A stretch of DNA of 64,000 nucleotides from Strongylocentrotus purpuratus (GCF_000002235.5 NW_022145609.1:25557493-25621492); one strand, 5' to 3'. Counted from the stretch's first letter, positions 49,601 to 55,086 are shown. Notes: generated from the sequence alone by a model not told the origin. Program-made: numbers and translations.

Positions 49601-51897
49601 ATGATAAAGACAACGAAATATCATAGATATTTTGAAGTAGAAAACGACAGTTTGTTTGATCTGATACAATTTCTCAGTACTAGAATATAAAGTGTAGAGG
49701 TTGAGAATTGTATACATGCGTTTCTACATATTATTTATTTGCCTACATACATGTACATGTATATGGTTCGGCCTAAAGGGATACATATGTTTTTGTTATT
49801 TAAAAACAATTATTTGTACACCCACCTATATCTCAAGACTGTTGAATGAAATCCGAGTTGAAAAATATTACCGCGTGAAAATAGATACGTACCTTTTGGG
49901 TTCCGGATCGTATGATATATTCTGCCTGCGCAGTGTTCACTTTCATGGTTTGATTGTTGTTCTCTTCAGGAGTTCTAGATGGAGTGTAACCCTCTTTAAT
50001 AGCAGACATAGTTGTAGTGTTGCTGTCTATGATAGTAGATTCATTTGTTGCGTTGTTGCCTCTGATTGGAGATTCAGTTGGAGTGTTGGGTTCTTTGTTG
50101 GTAGATTCAGATGAAGTGTTGTTTCCCTCAATGGTAGATTGAGTTGGAGTGTTGCTGTTTTTTATGGTACATTCAGTTGTAGAGTTGCTGCCTTTATTGA
50201 CAGATTTAGCTGTATAGTTGTTCTTTTTGATGGTAGATTCAGTTGGAGAGTTGTTGTCTTTGATAGCAGATTTGACTGGGGTGTTGCTGCCTTTGATGGT
50301 AGATTCAGTTGAAGAGTTGTATTCTTGTATGGTAGACTCAGTTGTAGTGGTGTTCCCTTTGGTTTTAGATTTAGTTGCAGTGTTTTTGCGTTTAGTGATC
50401 TTTCTCTTTGATATTTTTCTCTTTGATAATTCATCTTTGATGGTAGAGAAGGTGCTGCTCTCTTTTATAGTTGATTCAGTTACAGAGTTCTTGTACTTGA
50501 TGGAAGCTTTAGTTGTAGTGTTCATGTTTTGGATTAGAGATTCAGTTAATGTGATGTTGTATTCGATCGCAGATTCAGTTGAAACGCTTTTGTTGTTGAT
50601 GGTAGATCCCATTGTAGAGTTGTGCTCTTTGATGTGAGATTCGGTTGCGATAATTTTTTCTTTGACGGTTTTAATCCTTGACATCTTTCTCTTTGATGAT
50701 TTGTCTTTCATTGTAGAGGGAGTGCTGCTTTCTTTGATGGCAGATCCATTTGGAGAGTTTTTTTCTTTGATGGTGGATCTAGTTTGGGCGTTGTTATCTT
50801 TAGTAATGTTCGATTCAGTTGGAGAGTTGTTCGCTTTGATGGTAGTTTCAGTTATATTGCTGTTCGATTTGTGGGTAGATTCAGTTGCAGTCTTTTTCTC
50901 TTTGGTTGTTTTTCTCTTTAATGTTATTCTCTTTGACGGTTTGTCTGTCATGGTAGAGGAAGCGTCGATATGACATTCTTTGGGAGCGATGTTGTCTTTG
51001 ACTGAAGATTCAGGTAGAGTGCTGATCTCTCTAATGTTAAATTCAGTTGTAGTATTTTTTTCTTTGATGGTTCTTCTCTTTGATTTATTTGTCTTTGATT
51101 GTTTAATTTCTAATGGTCCATCTCTGGTAATGGAGGGAGTGTTGATCTCTTTGATGGTAACATTCGTTGGAATGTTGTTGCATTCTTGGGCAGATTCAGT
51201 TGGAGTGTTGTTCTCTTTGATGGTAGATTCAGTGAAAGTGTTGTTTTCTTTGATGGTAGATTCAGTTGAAGTGTTTTTCACTTTAGTGTTAGATTCAGCT
51301 TTTCCTTTCTCATCCCTAATTAGCACCAGATTATCTTGCAAGTTCGCATTGTTTTTGATTACGTATGACAAAACAAAGTAGGCCAAACTGCTGCACACGA
51401 TTATTATTATGAGAAATATACTCCACTTTAGAAAGGAACTGTAACTCGCTAGCAAATTTGAAAAATCAAACACGAAAAAGAAGATCAATGATAACAACAA
51501 AGAGAACAACGACAGCAACAGGGTGAAGAAGAAAGGGAATGTATATTCATCTCCAATTGTAGATTCACTTCTACTGCTCTCCTCTTTGTGAGTATCATTT
51601 TTGGTTTCGTTATAAATGCTATTAGATTCATTTAGGGCATCGTCCACTTTCACACTCAAGTCGTTCGGCCTGGACTCGCATTCATCTTCTGATTTTTCCT
51701 TCTTTTCAAGGAGCCTCTTTTGCAATAACTTGAGTCGCCGGATTCTCTCCTTCAATAACTTTAATTTTCGCTCTCTTATGACGTACTCCCTGACCGAATG
51801 TACGTATCTTCCTATCCTCACTCGCCATTCACTAAGTGAAACGGGCATGATGGATTCGTCTGGAATTCAAGCTTCTGCTGAAGTTGTATTTTGTCAC
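3919..51897 (-). CDS. Giant NLR: 2TM-repeat-2A-DEATH-NACHT-LRR-Q/P-rich tail, 24 coding exons
   Basis: Predicted intracellular NOD-like immune receptor. Coding exons (minus, 5' to 3'): 51848-49893, 49516-49362, 47956-47688, 46737-46705, 46272-44711, 41782-41621, 39274-39107, 36835-36438, 34996-34903, 34049-33897, 31895-31710, 29573-29158, 27378-27285, 26546-26394, 21891-21712, 17568-17374, 16276-16088, 15172-14981, 14424-14230, 13653-13459, 12897-12703, 12126-11932, 5933-5754, 5070-3919. All have AG acceptors and GT donors with matching phases, and the sum is 8667 nt (2888 aa plus stop). NLRs of this family use NACHT ATP binding for oligomerisation, the death fold for signalling and LRRs for sensing; that is family knowledge. 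The 2A-like motif near residue 700 suggests two separate products. The model is hand-built without transcripts. The weakest links are exon 1 to exon 2 and exon 23 to exon 24; small exons may be missed or alternative. Confidence 0.85.
5754..5933 (-). CDS. NLR exon 23: last LRR exon
   Basis: A 180-nt phase 0-0 exon, 60 codons: IEKLYIDCYLKKNDRMVSCD, then LLLHDDFYLELALLASSSK, donor AAAG|GTAAGG. It is more divergent than the array exons and is separated from them by about 6 kb of repeat-filled intron. Confidence 0.88.
5948..6800 (-). mobile_element. MITE family copy 1 (reverse orientation)
   Basis: Contains the family's hairpin (AATGACTGCT, then rc AAAGCAGTCATTATA, about 5968-6115) and ends with the reverse complement of the family start (GACCAATCAGATTGCTAGAT). 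Other copies lie at 18261-19108, 30985-31495 and 58136-58960. It begins 15 bp upstream of the exon 23 acceptor. Non-autonomous: no transposase frame. Confidence 0.6.
6260..6393. mobile_element. Small TIR element with AGGTTTGTCGACAAACCT palindromes
   Basis: About 130 bp whose ends are inverted: GGCCCGAATTCACAA at the left and TTGTGAATTCGTGCC at the right. Each side carries the perfect 18-bp palindrome AGGTTTGTCGACAAACCT. No coding capacity. It is nested in the MITE copy at 5948-6800. Confidence 0.65.
7091..8460 (+). mobile_element. Helitron-like (pearl/HINE-type) non-autonomous element
   Basis: Starts with GACTGCGCGCAGTC and ATGATGCCTCCGCC, carries about seven copies of a roughly 158-bp core repeat, then an ACGG/ACGT microsatellite at about 8380-8410, and ends in the hairpin CTCCGGCACCACC/GGTGGCGGAG at 8425-8458. 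Core tandem repeats plus an ACGG tract plus a 3' hairpin is the architecture described for bivalve pearl elements and other Helentron-associated elements. No Rep/Helicase gene is present, so mobilisation would be in trans. Confidence 0.75.
7165..8360 (+). repeat. About 158-bp core tandem repeats with nuclear-receptor DR1-like sites
   Basis: Units begin CTCCAGTGGTTCTTGAGATAT (near 7170, 7549, 7709, 7867, 8025 and others), and each contains TGACCCTTGACCTTTGACCT or a close variant. TGACCTTTGACCT is the complement of AGGTCAAAGGTCA, a perfect DR1 for RXR, HNF4 and COUP-TF type receptors. Binding is inferred from the motif only. Confidence 0.85.
9600..9730 (+). mobile_element. Helitron-like 3' end fragment
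   Basis: Ends with a short ACGG tract (CGGACGACGGACGGGAACGG) and the hairpin TAGCTCAACTTGAGCTA at 9711-9727, followed by poly-A. Same 3' logic as 7091-8460, but the core repeats are missing and the left end is not definable. Confidence 0.4.
10085..10212. repeat. 15-bp minisatellite GACATTTTTACCTCT
   Basis: About nine copies with small variants (ACATATTTACATCT and others). The minus-strand frame reads repeated MSEVK, an artefact of the 15-bp unit. Confidence 0.9.
10400..10622 (-). mobile_element. tRNA-Ser-derived SINE-like element
   Basis: On the minus strand a tRNA-Ser-like head is visible: GTCGTAGTCGAGTGGTTTAG (A box region), CACTTGACTTGAAATGC (anticodon arm with TGA) and a decayed B box ending GATCCCCGAC, followed by a non-tRNA body rich in ATTAATG. 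The acceptor stem does not pair, so it is not a functional tRNA. Confidence 0.5.
11932..12126 (-). CDS. NLR exon 22: LRR array exon 7 of 7 (type A, copy 1)
   Basis: A 195-nt phase 0-0 exon, 65 codons: IEKVCIQGCNLHENDQRASR. Partner of exon 20. The array's homologous intron sequence continues to about 11500, after which unrelated intron begins. Confidence 0.92.
12703..12897 (-). CDS. NLR exon 21: LRR array exon 6 of 7 (type B, copy 1)
   Basis: A 195-nt phase 0-0 exon, 65 codons: IEKVCIQGCNLRGNDPTASR, then LFLRDDFYHELARQASSSK. Partner of exon 19 in the recent two-exon duplication. Confidence 0.92.
13459..13653 (-). CDS. NLR exon 20: LRR array exon 5 of 7 (type A, copy 2)
   Basis: A 195-nt phase 0-0 exon, 65 codons: IEKVCIQGCNLHENDQRASR. 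Against exon 22 I see DDQCSHLFLHDD in place of DDQYSHLFLRDD and no other change inside the exon. It lies 1527 bp from exon 22. Confidence 0.92.
14230..14424 (-). CDS. NLR exon 19: LRR array exon 4 of 7 (type B, copy 2)
   Basis: A 195-nt phase 0-0 exon, 65 codons: IEKVRIQDCNLRGNDPTASR. It differs from exon 21 only at the first few variable residues (VRIQD versus VCIQG); the rest is identical in protein. It lies exactly 1527 bp from exon 21. Confidence 0.92.
14981..15172 (-). CDS. NLR exon 18: LRR array exon 3 of 7
   Basis: A 192-nt phase 0-0 exon, 64 codons: IEKVCIQGCNLDENDPTASR, loop SGDQYDHFLRDD, end ARHASTSK. The intron before it carries the Helitron-like element at 15556-15926. Confidence 0.9.
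15556..15926 (+). mobile_element. Second Helitron-like element, inserted in the LRR array
   Basis: Present in one array unit only, between CATTCACATTATG and TAATAAAACAT; other units are continuous there, giving an empty site. It ends with a GACGGACGCACGGACAGAAGGACGGACGG tract, here broken for length, then the hairpin CTCTCCGACTTCGTCGGCGAG (about 15899-15920). No coding capacity. Confidence 0.65.
16088..16276 (-). CDS. NLR exon 17: LRR array exon 2 of 7
   Basis: A 189-nt phase 0-0 exon, 63 codons. It starts IEKVCIHGCNLNENDPTASR and has a shortened loop (SDDQFLFLHDD), two residues less than the 65-codon members. The preceding intron carries the hAT element at 16410-16813. Confidence 0.9.
16410..16813. 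mobile_element. hAT-type MITE, 404 bp, 8-bp TSD GGTTAAGA
   Basis: Termini CAGGCGCGGATCCACGGG and CCCGTGGATCCGCGCCTG are perfect inverted repeats; the inversion continues for about 75 bp (through TTTTTACACAAAGG). Target duplication GGTTAAGA lies at 16402-16409 and 16814-16821, and the undisturbed sequence GGTTAAGACGC is seen in sister array units. The middle is a tandem of GATAAACTCAGTTTATC palindromes. CAG ends with an 8-bp TSD are typical of hAT. Confidence 0.9.
17374..17568 (-). CDS. NLR exon 16: LRR array exon 1 of 7
   Basis: A 195-nt phase 0-0 exon (TCTCAACAG|ATAG to TTAAAG|GTGATT), 65 codons: IEKVCIQGCNLRGNDPTSSR, then LFLRDDFYHELARQASSLK. Acceptor, donor and flanking intron match the other array members. 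Confidence 0.9.
18261..19108 (+). mobile_element. MITE family copy 2
   Basis: Starts TATATACCTTACTTAAGAAA and CCAGCCATCTGATTGGTCGA, as in the copies at 30985 and 58136, and ends in the inverted AAGTAATAATGACTGCTTTA/AAAGCAGTCATTATTACT hairpin. The interior is unlike the other copies and holds a short open frame of doubtful meaning. Confidence 0.65.
19400..19500 (-). mobile_element. tRNA-derived SINE-like fragment
   Basis: On the minus strand, GCGCAATGGCTCAGTGATAG resembles a tRNA D arm (A box), and CCGGGTTTGAAAC, about 45 nt later, a B box. Stem pairing is poor and there is a SINE-like 3' body, so it is probably not a tRNA gene. Confidence 0.45.
19794..20610. mobile_element. Foldback Tc1/mariner-like MITE with about 310-350 bp arms
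   Basis: The left arm starts CACTGTTGGTCATAATGGTG and the right arm ends CACCTTTATGACCAGCATTG, its inverted near-match; TA dinucleotides flank both ends. The arms (19794-20105 and about 20275-20610) are inverted copies throughout, including AACTAGGGAACCTACGTCC and its complement. Single-arm relatives lie at 52146-52490 and 37600-38050. No transposase frame. Confidence 0.75.
21712..21891 (-). CDS. NLR exon 15: LRR exon, start of a truncated third module
   Basis: A 180-nt phase 0-0 exon, 60 codons, IQKLYLEYCNLKNNDSTASR, then LHDDFYQELSRLASSSK. The exon and its upstream intron are homologous to the exon 11 region, so this is the first exon of a third module. The long, 94-nt and AQK exons are not found downstream; the LRR array follows instead. 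Confidence 0.9.
22397..25518. mobile_element. hAT-type element carrying a satellite, 8-bp TSD ATTGACCA
   Basis: Left end CAGGGGCGTAAATCC and right end GGATTTACGCCCCTG are perfect inverted repeats, flanked by ATTGACCA at 22389-22396 and 25519-25526. The 3.1-kb interior has poly-C/G tracts, the about-120-bp satellite and a GT microsatellite at 25325-25420, but no transposase. It sits in the intron before exon 15. Confidence 0.88.
23250..25310 (+). repeat. About 120-bp satellite array, about 17 copies
   Basis: Consensus parts: TTAAAAGTCGAGAACGGTAC, AACGAATCGTCTTCTTTCTC, TAATGATTTAATGAAACGTA, AAGCTTCCGCGCTTCGCGCG, then a G-tract of 3-28 nt and AACTGAATTCAGACGAGGA. Units fall into subtypes that alternate; the block at 24600-24860 recurs at 24957-25220, a higher-order unit of about 360 bp. 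GCGCTTCGCGC is a short hairpin. Confidence 0.95.
25730..26105 (-). repeat. Inverted copies of the same satellite outside the hAT ends
   Basis: Three to four units in the opposite orientation (GGAAGCTTTGACGTTTCATT, GAAAGAAGACGATTCGTTG, GTTCTCGACTCTTAATCC, then poly-C). They lie beyond the right target duplication at 25526, so the satellite is not confined to the element. Confidence 0.88.
26394..26546 (-). CDS. NLR exon 14: LRR exon, module 2 part d
   Basis: A 153-nt phase 0-0 exon, paralogue of exon 10: AQKQLKCIRMSSSLADALC to RKIDSK, donor GTAATT. The frame stays open past the donor to a stop near 26298, as in exon 10. Confidence 0.83.
27285..27378 (-). CDS. NLR exon 13: 94-nt LRR exon, module 2 part c
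   Basis: Paralogue of exon 9, same length and phases. It encodes VIHCYTDEDLDPIVSAIN, then NRMKVNIQHDQ, with donor CCAG|GTAAAT. Most changes from exon 9 are conservative, which suggests continued selection on the protein. Confidence 0.85.
29158..29573 (-). CDS. NLR exon 12: long LRR exon, module 2 part b
   Basis: A 416-nt exon, phase 0 in and phase 2 out; paralogue of exon 8. It starts VGASGHSVCKLNINH; LRR segments are LFPNLEHLRF, GLKELSF, PLLTNLSF and HLKNL. The acidic loop (ELDDYDSFQGDSLEDEE) is six residues longer than in exon 8. The donor splits a codon, so the last residue becomes Cys after splicing. Confidence 0.88.
29709..29830 (+). repeat. AAT-tailed dispersed repeat end (TTATATAGCGCATTT)
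   Basis: An (AAT)n run followed by CCTTATATAGCGCATTTATAA. The same phrase after an (AAT)n run occurs at 62456-62530, and weaker forms at 10303 and 48390. A dispersed non-coding repeat. Confidence 0.6.
30985..31495 (+). mobile_element. MITE family copy 3
   Basis: Starts TATACCTCACTTAAGTAATCC and ends CAAAGCAGTCATTAATACTA. Internal sequence is about 85-90% like 58136-58960 by eye (TTCTCGGTAACCATG; CATTGTTGACATGAAGACG) but lacks the tRNA-like insert and the left hairpin arm. Confidence 0.65.
31710..31895 (-). CDS. NLR exon 11: LRR exon, module 2 part a
   Basis: A 186-nt phase 0-0 exon (TTTCAACAG|ATTC to CAAAG|GTGATT), 62 codons. It contains TASRDLAKFLCLQPCLTDLTI, then HDDFYLEIARLASSSK. It opens module 2 and is close to exon 15; the flanking intron sequence at 31990-32270 also matches 21960-22310, showing that the duplicated block was larger than the exon. 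Confidence 0.9.
32279..33182. mobile_element. Putative element bounded by inverted G/C-rich ends
   Basis: Left end poly-G then CCTGGGAGGCCCCCCTCG; right end a hairpin of poly-G, CCTCCCAGGCC and poly-C with TATGATC. The AT-rich interior is non-coding. The left border coincides with loss of homology to the 22310 copy of the same intron (GAGGCGCAATTA), supporting insertion. Superfamily unknown. Confidence 0.5.
33897..34049 (-). CDS. NLR exon 10: LRR exon, module 1 part d
   Basis: A 153-nt phase 0-0 exon, 51 codons, starting AQKHLKCMKMSSSLADALC and ending TVDSK before donor GTAGTT. LRR-like (SIQELILTYATIF). Reading through the donor stays open for about 30 residues, to a stop near 33804; the paralogue at 26394 does the same, so an intron-retaining C-terminus is possible. 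Confidence 0.83.
34903..34996 (-). CDS. NLR exon 9: 94-nt LRR exon, module 1 part c
   Basis: Phase 2 in, phase 0 out. With the split codon it encodes SIIHCYTDDELDSIVSAIN and then NRMKVNIQHDQ. Only this phase is open, which agrees with the donor of exon 8. It is paralogous to exon 13. Confidence 0.85.
36438..36835 (-). CDS. NLR exon 8: long LRR exon, module 1 part b
   Basis: A 398-nt exon, phase 0 in and phase 2 out, residues 1436-1568. It starts VRASGHSVRRLHLDH and has LRR segments LFPNLEHLYF, GLKELSF, PLLTNLAF and HLKNL, with an acidic GNTKEDEE loop in the middle. It matches exon 12 over its whole length, apart from a short length difference in the acidic loop. Confidence 0.88.
37600..38055 (-). 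mobile_element. Solo arm related to the 19794-20610 foldback element
   Basis: Shares CCATGCCTTGA, ATGCATGGCCGTACAGAGG, CCTCGTTACTGT, GTGCCCTTTTGTGAGGCATT and ACATGCTTTAGCAGTCACGC with the right arm of that element. Confidence 0.7.
39107..39274 (-). CDS. NLR exon 7: LRR exon, module 1 part a
   Basis: A 168-nt phase 0-0 exon, 56 codons, beginning VERLSL and containing ASRNLARFVNNLPRLMDLTL, the same plan as the QIEK exons downstream (ASRDLARFLCLLPCLTDLTI). It spans about two ribonuclease-inhibitor-type LRRs. First exon of module 1 (exons 7-10). Confidence 0.85.
39505..39620 (+). repeat. GAT/CATGATGATG microsatellite
   Basis: Degenerate GATGAT run with CATGATGATGATCATGATG palindromic phrases. 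The complementary frame is poly-His and spurious. Confidence 0.9.
39962..40030 (-). mobile_element. tRNA-like (SINE or tRNA pseudogene)
   Basis: The minus strand ends TGGTTCGAGTCCGGGCGTCTCCA with a perfect B box (GGTTCGAGTCC) and an anticodon-arm-like ACTTGACTTCCGACC. The 5' half (GGTATATCGATAACGC) does not give a pairing acceptor stem (GGAGACG is missing), so it is a tRNA-derived fragment. Confidence 0.5.
40440..41270 (+). mobile_element. Dispersed repeat with terminal hairpin, possibly Helitron-like
   Basis: Non-coding block with repeated ATGACGTCA-type motifs, a GCGCGC-rich segment near 40890 and an AAAGAAAT run, ending in GGTGATCTGTCATCGACAGACCACC, a strong hairpin at 41245-41272. Left border not defined. 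Confidence 0.35.
41621..41782 (-). CDS. NLR exon 6: first LRR exon
   Basis: A 162-nt phase 0-0 exon (54 codons) with AG acceptor and GTATGG donor. The sequence follows the family LRR scheme (ETLIVSG, then SRDLADVICSSTALTALELSG, then ESKVKTSK) but is the most divergent of the short LRR exons and lacks the QIEK/QIQK opening. It is the link between NACHT and the LRR modules. Confidence 0.8.
42606..42715 (-). pseudogene. Relic of the NACHT exon 3' end
   Basis: The minus strand encodes KVVGQYIFAKQKSLQINDN, then MSAHSEFGYFFIVDKIRM, directly before a GTGAGATTTGAA donor. This is clearly homologous to the last about 37 residues of exon 5 (KVVGQHLFAEQKSLKIDDM and on) and to its donor. Homology stops upstream at an A-rich stretch with no acceptor, so it is a truncated copy in the following intron. 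Splicing as an in-frame exon cannot be excluded (phase 0 donor). Confidence 0.7.
44711..46272 (-). CDS. NLR exon 5: NACHT NTPase domain
   Basis: A 1562-nt exon (CTACTCAG|AATC to ACAATG|GTGAGA; phase 1 in, phase 0 out) encoding residues 805-1325. It opens with the pre-NACHT segment LCKIKTDPLDFKSILEFERIY, also typical of invertebrate NLRs. The Walker A P-loop GDGGAGKTT lies at 46000-45974, Walker B VFIIFDGLDE at 45778-45749, and the sensor-1 stretch RVMVTTRP follows. The rest fits the winged-helix and superfamily helices: FPLYIAMLC, then FFPHKLFQEYLAGMYLA. All key ATP-binding residues are intact and there is no frameshift, so the gene looks functional. The role (ATP-dependent self-assembly after ligand sensing) is family knowledge. 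Confidence 0.93.
46705..46737 (-). CDS. NLR exon 4: 33-nt linker microexon
   Basis: Short phase 1-1 exon (CCAACAG|GTGG to CCAACTG|GTAAGC) encoding GGYLPQKAAPT between the death fold and NACHT exons. It is an exact multiple of three, so skipping would leave the frame intact. The only support is splice sites plus phase. Confidence 0.6.
47688..47956 (-). CDS. NLR exon 3: death-fold domain
   Basis: A 269-nt exon (TTTACACAG|AG to CCAAAG|GTAAAC; phase 2 in, phase 1 out) encoding residues 704-793. It reads as a single about-90-aa helical domain with death-domain hallmarks: an N-terminal LVNLAYDVPSSKYTDLCIALG segment, a central FKWKDRQ (the W of helix 5) and a C-terminal IATALRGVNLDAFGDKM. Death folds recruit adaptors or caspases by homotypic contacts. 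If the 2A acts, this domain lies a few residues from the new N-terminus, as expected for an effector domain. DD versus another death-fold subclass needs a profile search. Confidence 0.85.
48640..49190. repeat. Inverted minisatellite GGACAATTACCCC / GGGGTAATTGTCC
   Basis: About 13-18-bp degenerate units. From 48660 to 48870 they read GGACAATTACCCCC or GGAAAATTACCCCC; after a 50-bp spacer, from 48925 to 49185 they read GGGGGTAATTGTCC. The two blocks form a long imperfect hairpin within the intron between the 2A and death-domain exons. Confidence 0.88.
49318..49346. repeat. (TA)n microsatellite beside the exon 2 donor
   Basis: TA run 16 bp downstream (transcript sense) of the exon 2 donor at 49361-49360. 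Length variation here could affect splice-site context; that is inference. Confidence 0.85.
49362..49516 (-). CDS. NLR exon 2: 2A-like translational recoding peptide
   Basis: A 155-nt exon (TATAG|GTATT to GATGG|GTAAAC, phase 0 in, phase 2 out) encoding protein residues 653-704. It contains the D-V-E-x-N-P-G-P motif as GDVEQNPGP at 49396-49370, preceded by CLPEMILVKA, a plausible helical upstream part of a 2A. Established: DxExNPGP sequences make the ribosome skip the Gly-Pro bond, and 2A-like sequences have been reported at the N-termini of sea urchin NLRs. The break would fall after residue 700, leaving the downstream protein starting with Pro-701. An internal Met 14 residues before the break could be a start in another transcript, giving a short N-terminal 2A or signal peptide form. 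Confidence 0.85.
49370..49396 (-). other. 2A-like motif GDVEQNPGP
   Basis: Translation on the minus strand in the exon 2 frame gives Gly-Asp-Val-Glu-Gln-Asn-Pro-Gly-Pro; the Gly/Pro break lies between 49373 and 49372. All invariant residues of the 2A consensus are present. It is placed directly before the death-domain exon. Confidence 0.88.
49893..51897 (-). CDS. NLR exon 1: two-TM, S/T/N-rich repeat N-terminal protein
   Basis: The exon begins after an acceptor (AG at 51899-51898), has a 49-nt leader with in-frame stops, and starts translation at 51848 with A at -3, so an upstream non-coding exon is implied. It encodes 652 aa. Residues 1-52 are strongly basic and helical (EWRVRIGRYV, then K/R/L-rich, coiled-coil-like). 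Residues about 104-127 and 142-164 are hydrophobic membrane segments. From about 185 to 640 it is a degenerate tandem repeat around TESTIKENNTP, rich in S, T and N-x-T/S sequons, with basic K/R blocks interspersed. The donor is AAAAG|GTACGT, phase 0. With a basic N-terminus, both ends are probably cytosolic (inference). I do not recognise the family. It could be a separate gene, but phase and orientation fit exon 2. Confidence 0.75.
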
Positions 51898-52145
51898 CTA
51901 AAGACAATAAAAGAGATATAAAATACGAGTTGAACTTATCAAATTGTTTTTAATGAACGAATGAACAGTGCATGTCCTTTTCTCCCGTACATTACCAACC
52001 GTATCAGTTTAGTATATCTGATGAATGTATCAAGATGATAGCCCTACTAGCTCTTGAATAAGATGAAATTGCAATTAAAATTATATATGCACATATAATT
52101 CAACTTCCAGTTATGAAATTGTATATACATATATATATATATATA

Positions 52146-52490
52146 CACTGTTGGTCATAATGGTGGAATTTTTTTTTTTACCCCAATTTATGGGATGATT
52201 TTGACAATGATTTATTCATAATAGATCTAGATAATAGTATACATTCTCAGATTGTATTGAATAATAATTTGTAAATGTTTGTTTTTCGTGACTGCTAAAA
52301 CATGTGTGTGCTACTATGCTAATCAACTAGGGAACCTACTTCCTTAAGTCATAACTGAGAGTAATGAGGATTAATGCCTCACAAAAGGGCACTAATATAG
52401 CTGATCGACACGGTTTTTATTCTGGGGCCTCACAGTTACGAGGCCATTGCTTAGTCACTGAATCATGACTGTACGCTAAGTACCATTTTC
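52146..52490 (+). mobile_element. Solo arm related to the foldback MITE
   Basis: Begins CACTGTTGGTCATAATGGTG after TA, like 19794, and follows that left arm to GCCATTGCTTAGTCACTGAA. No matching right arm follows. Confidence 0.75.
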
Positions 52491-53899
52491 CCCAAATTCT
52501 TCCAAACAGGTTCTTTTGCAATGTAATTGCAAAACCAGAACTAAAATTCATCTTGACGGTAGTATATTGGTATTCGTAGTCGACTTACATGCGGCCTCAT
52601 TTACACATGATAGTATACAAATATTGACTGCTCATGAGGATGATGATAGAAGGGTCGGTATGAACACCACCGAGGGAGTGATAATTTCTACACCATCCGA
52701 ATACAGAGCAGTCCATATTGTTTTTTATATACCTCATCCTTTTCATTGATTCATGAATAGGTCTAGCTGTAGATCTAGCTTTAACGATGATGAAAGAAGT
52801 CCTACTTCAAGAGTCTATTTGCTCCTCACAGTAACATATTTACAGTCTTTCGAAGTTCAAAACAGTTTCAAATATCCGACGCTAAAAGAAATCAAACATA
52901 CGGAAATCCACTCAATACAGGTACTGCAGTAGTGTGGTGCAGTTACTGCGGCTCAGCGTAAATTGCAAGGCGTGAGCGCCCTGACACCTGGGGAGTTGCC
53001 CGTTGGAGGCATTTGAAATCCCGTACACTCTGTGTGCGATGTGTGCAAAAGTCGCGGAGGGGTTACGCGTTTTATCACAGGGTTTTGGCATTCTATTATT
53101 TGACCTTGGATCAATTGATAGAACGCCAAAACCCTTTGACGCAATGATAGATCGAGATGCGCCTTGCCATGGGATAAAGTTTTGACCAATCAATGAATTA
53201 AGATCTACGTATGAGGTATATAATAGTTGATAAATAACGGAATTATCAAAAATATATGTAGATTTCATTTTTCGTTATGGCTGATAAAGAACATCAAATA
53301 AATGAAGGCTAAATATCATTTCGTGTAATCCCACATCGTTTCTGAGTGATGTTATAGTTATAAGTCAAGTTCTATTAGTCCCTTGGTATCATGTTAAAAT
53401 CATGAGGTAAAATAATTATAAGAATAACTAATTATCCTGAAGAAGAAGTAATCTCATATGTAAATTTAATGTTCTACGAGCCATCAAAGTCTAGGTGTTT
53501 TTTGTGTTGGTGGTTAAGATGGGAGGGGAATGGGTAGGGTAAAAAGACAATTCTATTTTTGTTTATGCCTGATAAAGAATATGAAAATAAATGTTAAATT
53601 CATTTCGAGCAATCGCGCGTCGTTTCTGATTGATGGGTGAAGTTTGCGTAAGATATATATCCCTCCATATCATGTTAAATCACGGTATAACAAAAATAAA
53701 AGCTGAAAGTTTTCACCAAACTTGTCATGCTTGTGTAAGTAGTCCCATATATTACTTTCGATGCGCAGTGGAATGGAATTACATGACCACTACTCAAATT
53801 CATCTTGAAGACGTACTTTGTGATTTATAGTCATTCTAGTTTATTGCAAGCAAAGTGTGTGTGTAAGGGTGTTTGAGCCCCCTCATTCTTTCAACCCCT

Positions 53900-53904
<5 letters not shown>

Positions 53905-53930
<26 letters not shown>
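53905..53930. repeat. (GA)n microsatellite
   Basis: Uninterrupted GA run. Confidence 0.9.
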
Positions 53931-53934
<4 letters not shown>

Positions 53935-53989
53935 CTTCTCTTGATTGCCGCCTTATTTCCATATTTCCATCCCGCCTCAACTGACAACA

Positions 53990-55086
53990 AGTCTGTGGTT
54001 CATTGGCTGCTAGTAGTTGATGAAAAACATAACTATCAAAAATATATAGAGATTATATTTGCGTTATGCCTGATAAAGAATATCAAAATAAATGTAAATA
54101 TCATGTCGTGCAATCCCGCGTCGTTTCTGAGTGACCTTTGTAGTTTGCGTAAGATAAATGAGGAAATGCAGTACATCCCTTGGTAGCATGTTAAAATTGT
54201 GAGTTGAAAGCGTTATGACCATAACTTATTTTTCTGTAGAAGAAGTTACCTCTCTTTATACATGTATCAAACACAAATAAAATGAGATCCATACTGGAAT
54301 ACGTAAAGGTGATGTTCAGCAAGTCACCCAAATCTTTGTTTTGCTTATTAGAGCTTGAGGATTTGGGGAGGCAAAAGAAATCATGCGAAATGTTCTGAAT
54401 CTTCTTTCGATATTCATGAAGGTAGTTCTATTGAAACCATTATCAAGCCTTAATAGAGGCAAGATTACTCACTGTATAATACACTAATTGCAACCAAAAC
54501 AAATTGTTAACATGCTGTACAAATCTTTACAAAAATGCTCACATGTTGGGTAGTAGAGTTGCCAATGTTTATTTAGTGTGAGCTAGGATCTGTAATATAA
54601 AGCTTAAAAGGATTGCGAAATCCGGCGTTTTGAGAGCGTTAAGATCTGAACGGAATAGTTAGGGTAAGGGTACTTTTTGTTGTTCGTTTTAACTGAGTCT
54701 TGAGAGCGAACAGCTATAGACGGCATAGGTGTTGGTCTTAAAATCATGATTAATTATAATCTTAAGTCATCAATTTTATCTGTAATTTCCATCTTAAAAC
54801 ATAATGGATATGTAGTTAGTGTAGGCCAGGGGCCTTGCAAAAAGCAATTTTGGAACTGACAATGCCACCATGGCTTCAAATAACAAGTAATATTTTACAT
54901 CAATGAATAAATGATCTTTCTACTCGCTTCCAGATTTGTTTTCAAAGTTTCAACTAGCCTGAATCACAAACATTCCATCCCTGCCTCAACTAATAAATTT
55001 ACGCCCAAAGGATGACAGTAATTAATGAGTAACAGAGTATTAAGATTCTGTTTGCATTAAATTTATTTTTTAACATGAAAATAATG

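Noticed and set aside
50218..51381. Series of plus-strand frames rich in L, V, S and D
   Set aside because: Antisense to the repetitive exon 1; they mirror its 33-39-nt repeat.
52516..52749. Plus-strand 77-codon frame (HLDGSILVFVVDL)
   Set aside because: A decayed partial copy of its start lies near 53770; no splice sites, domain or codon pattern supports a gene, so probably part of a dispersed repeat.
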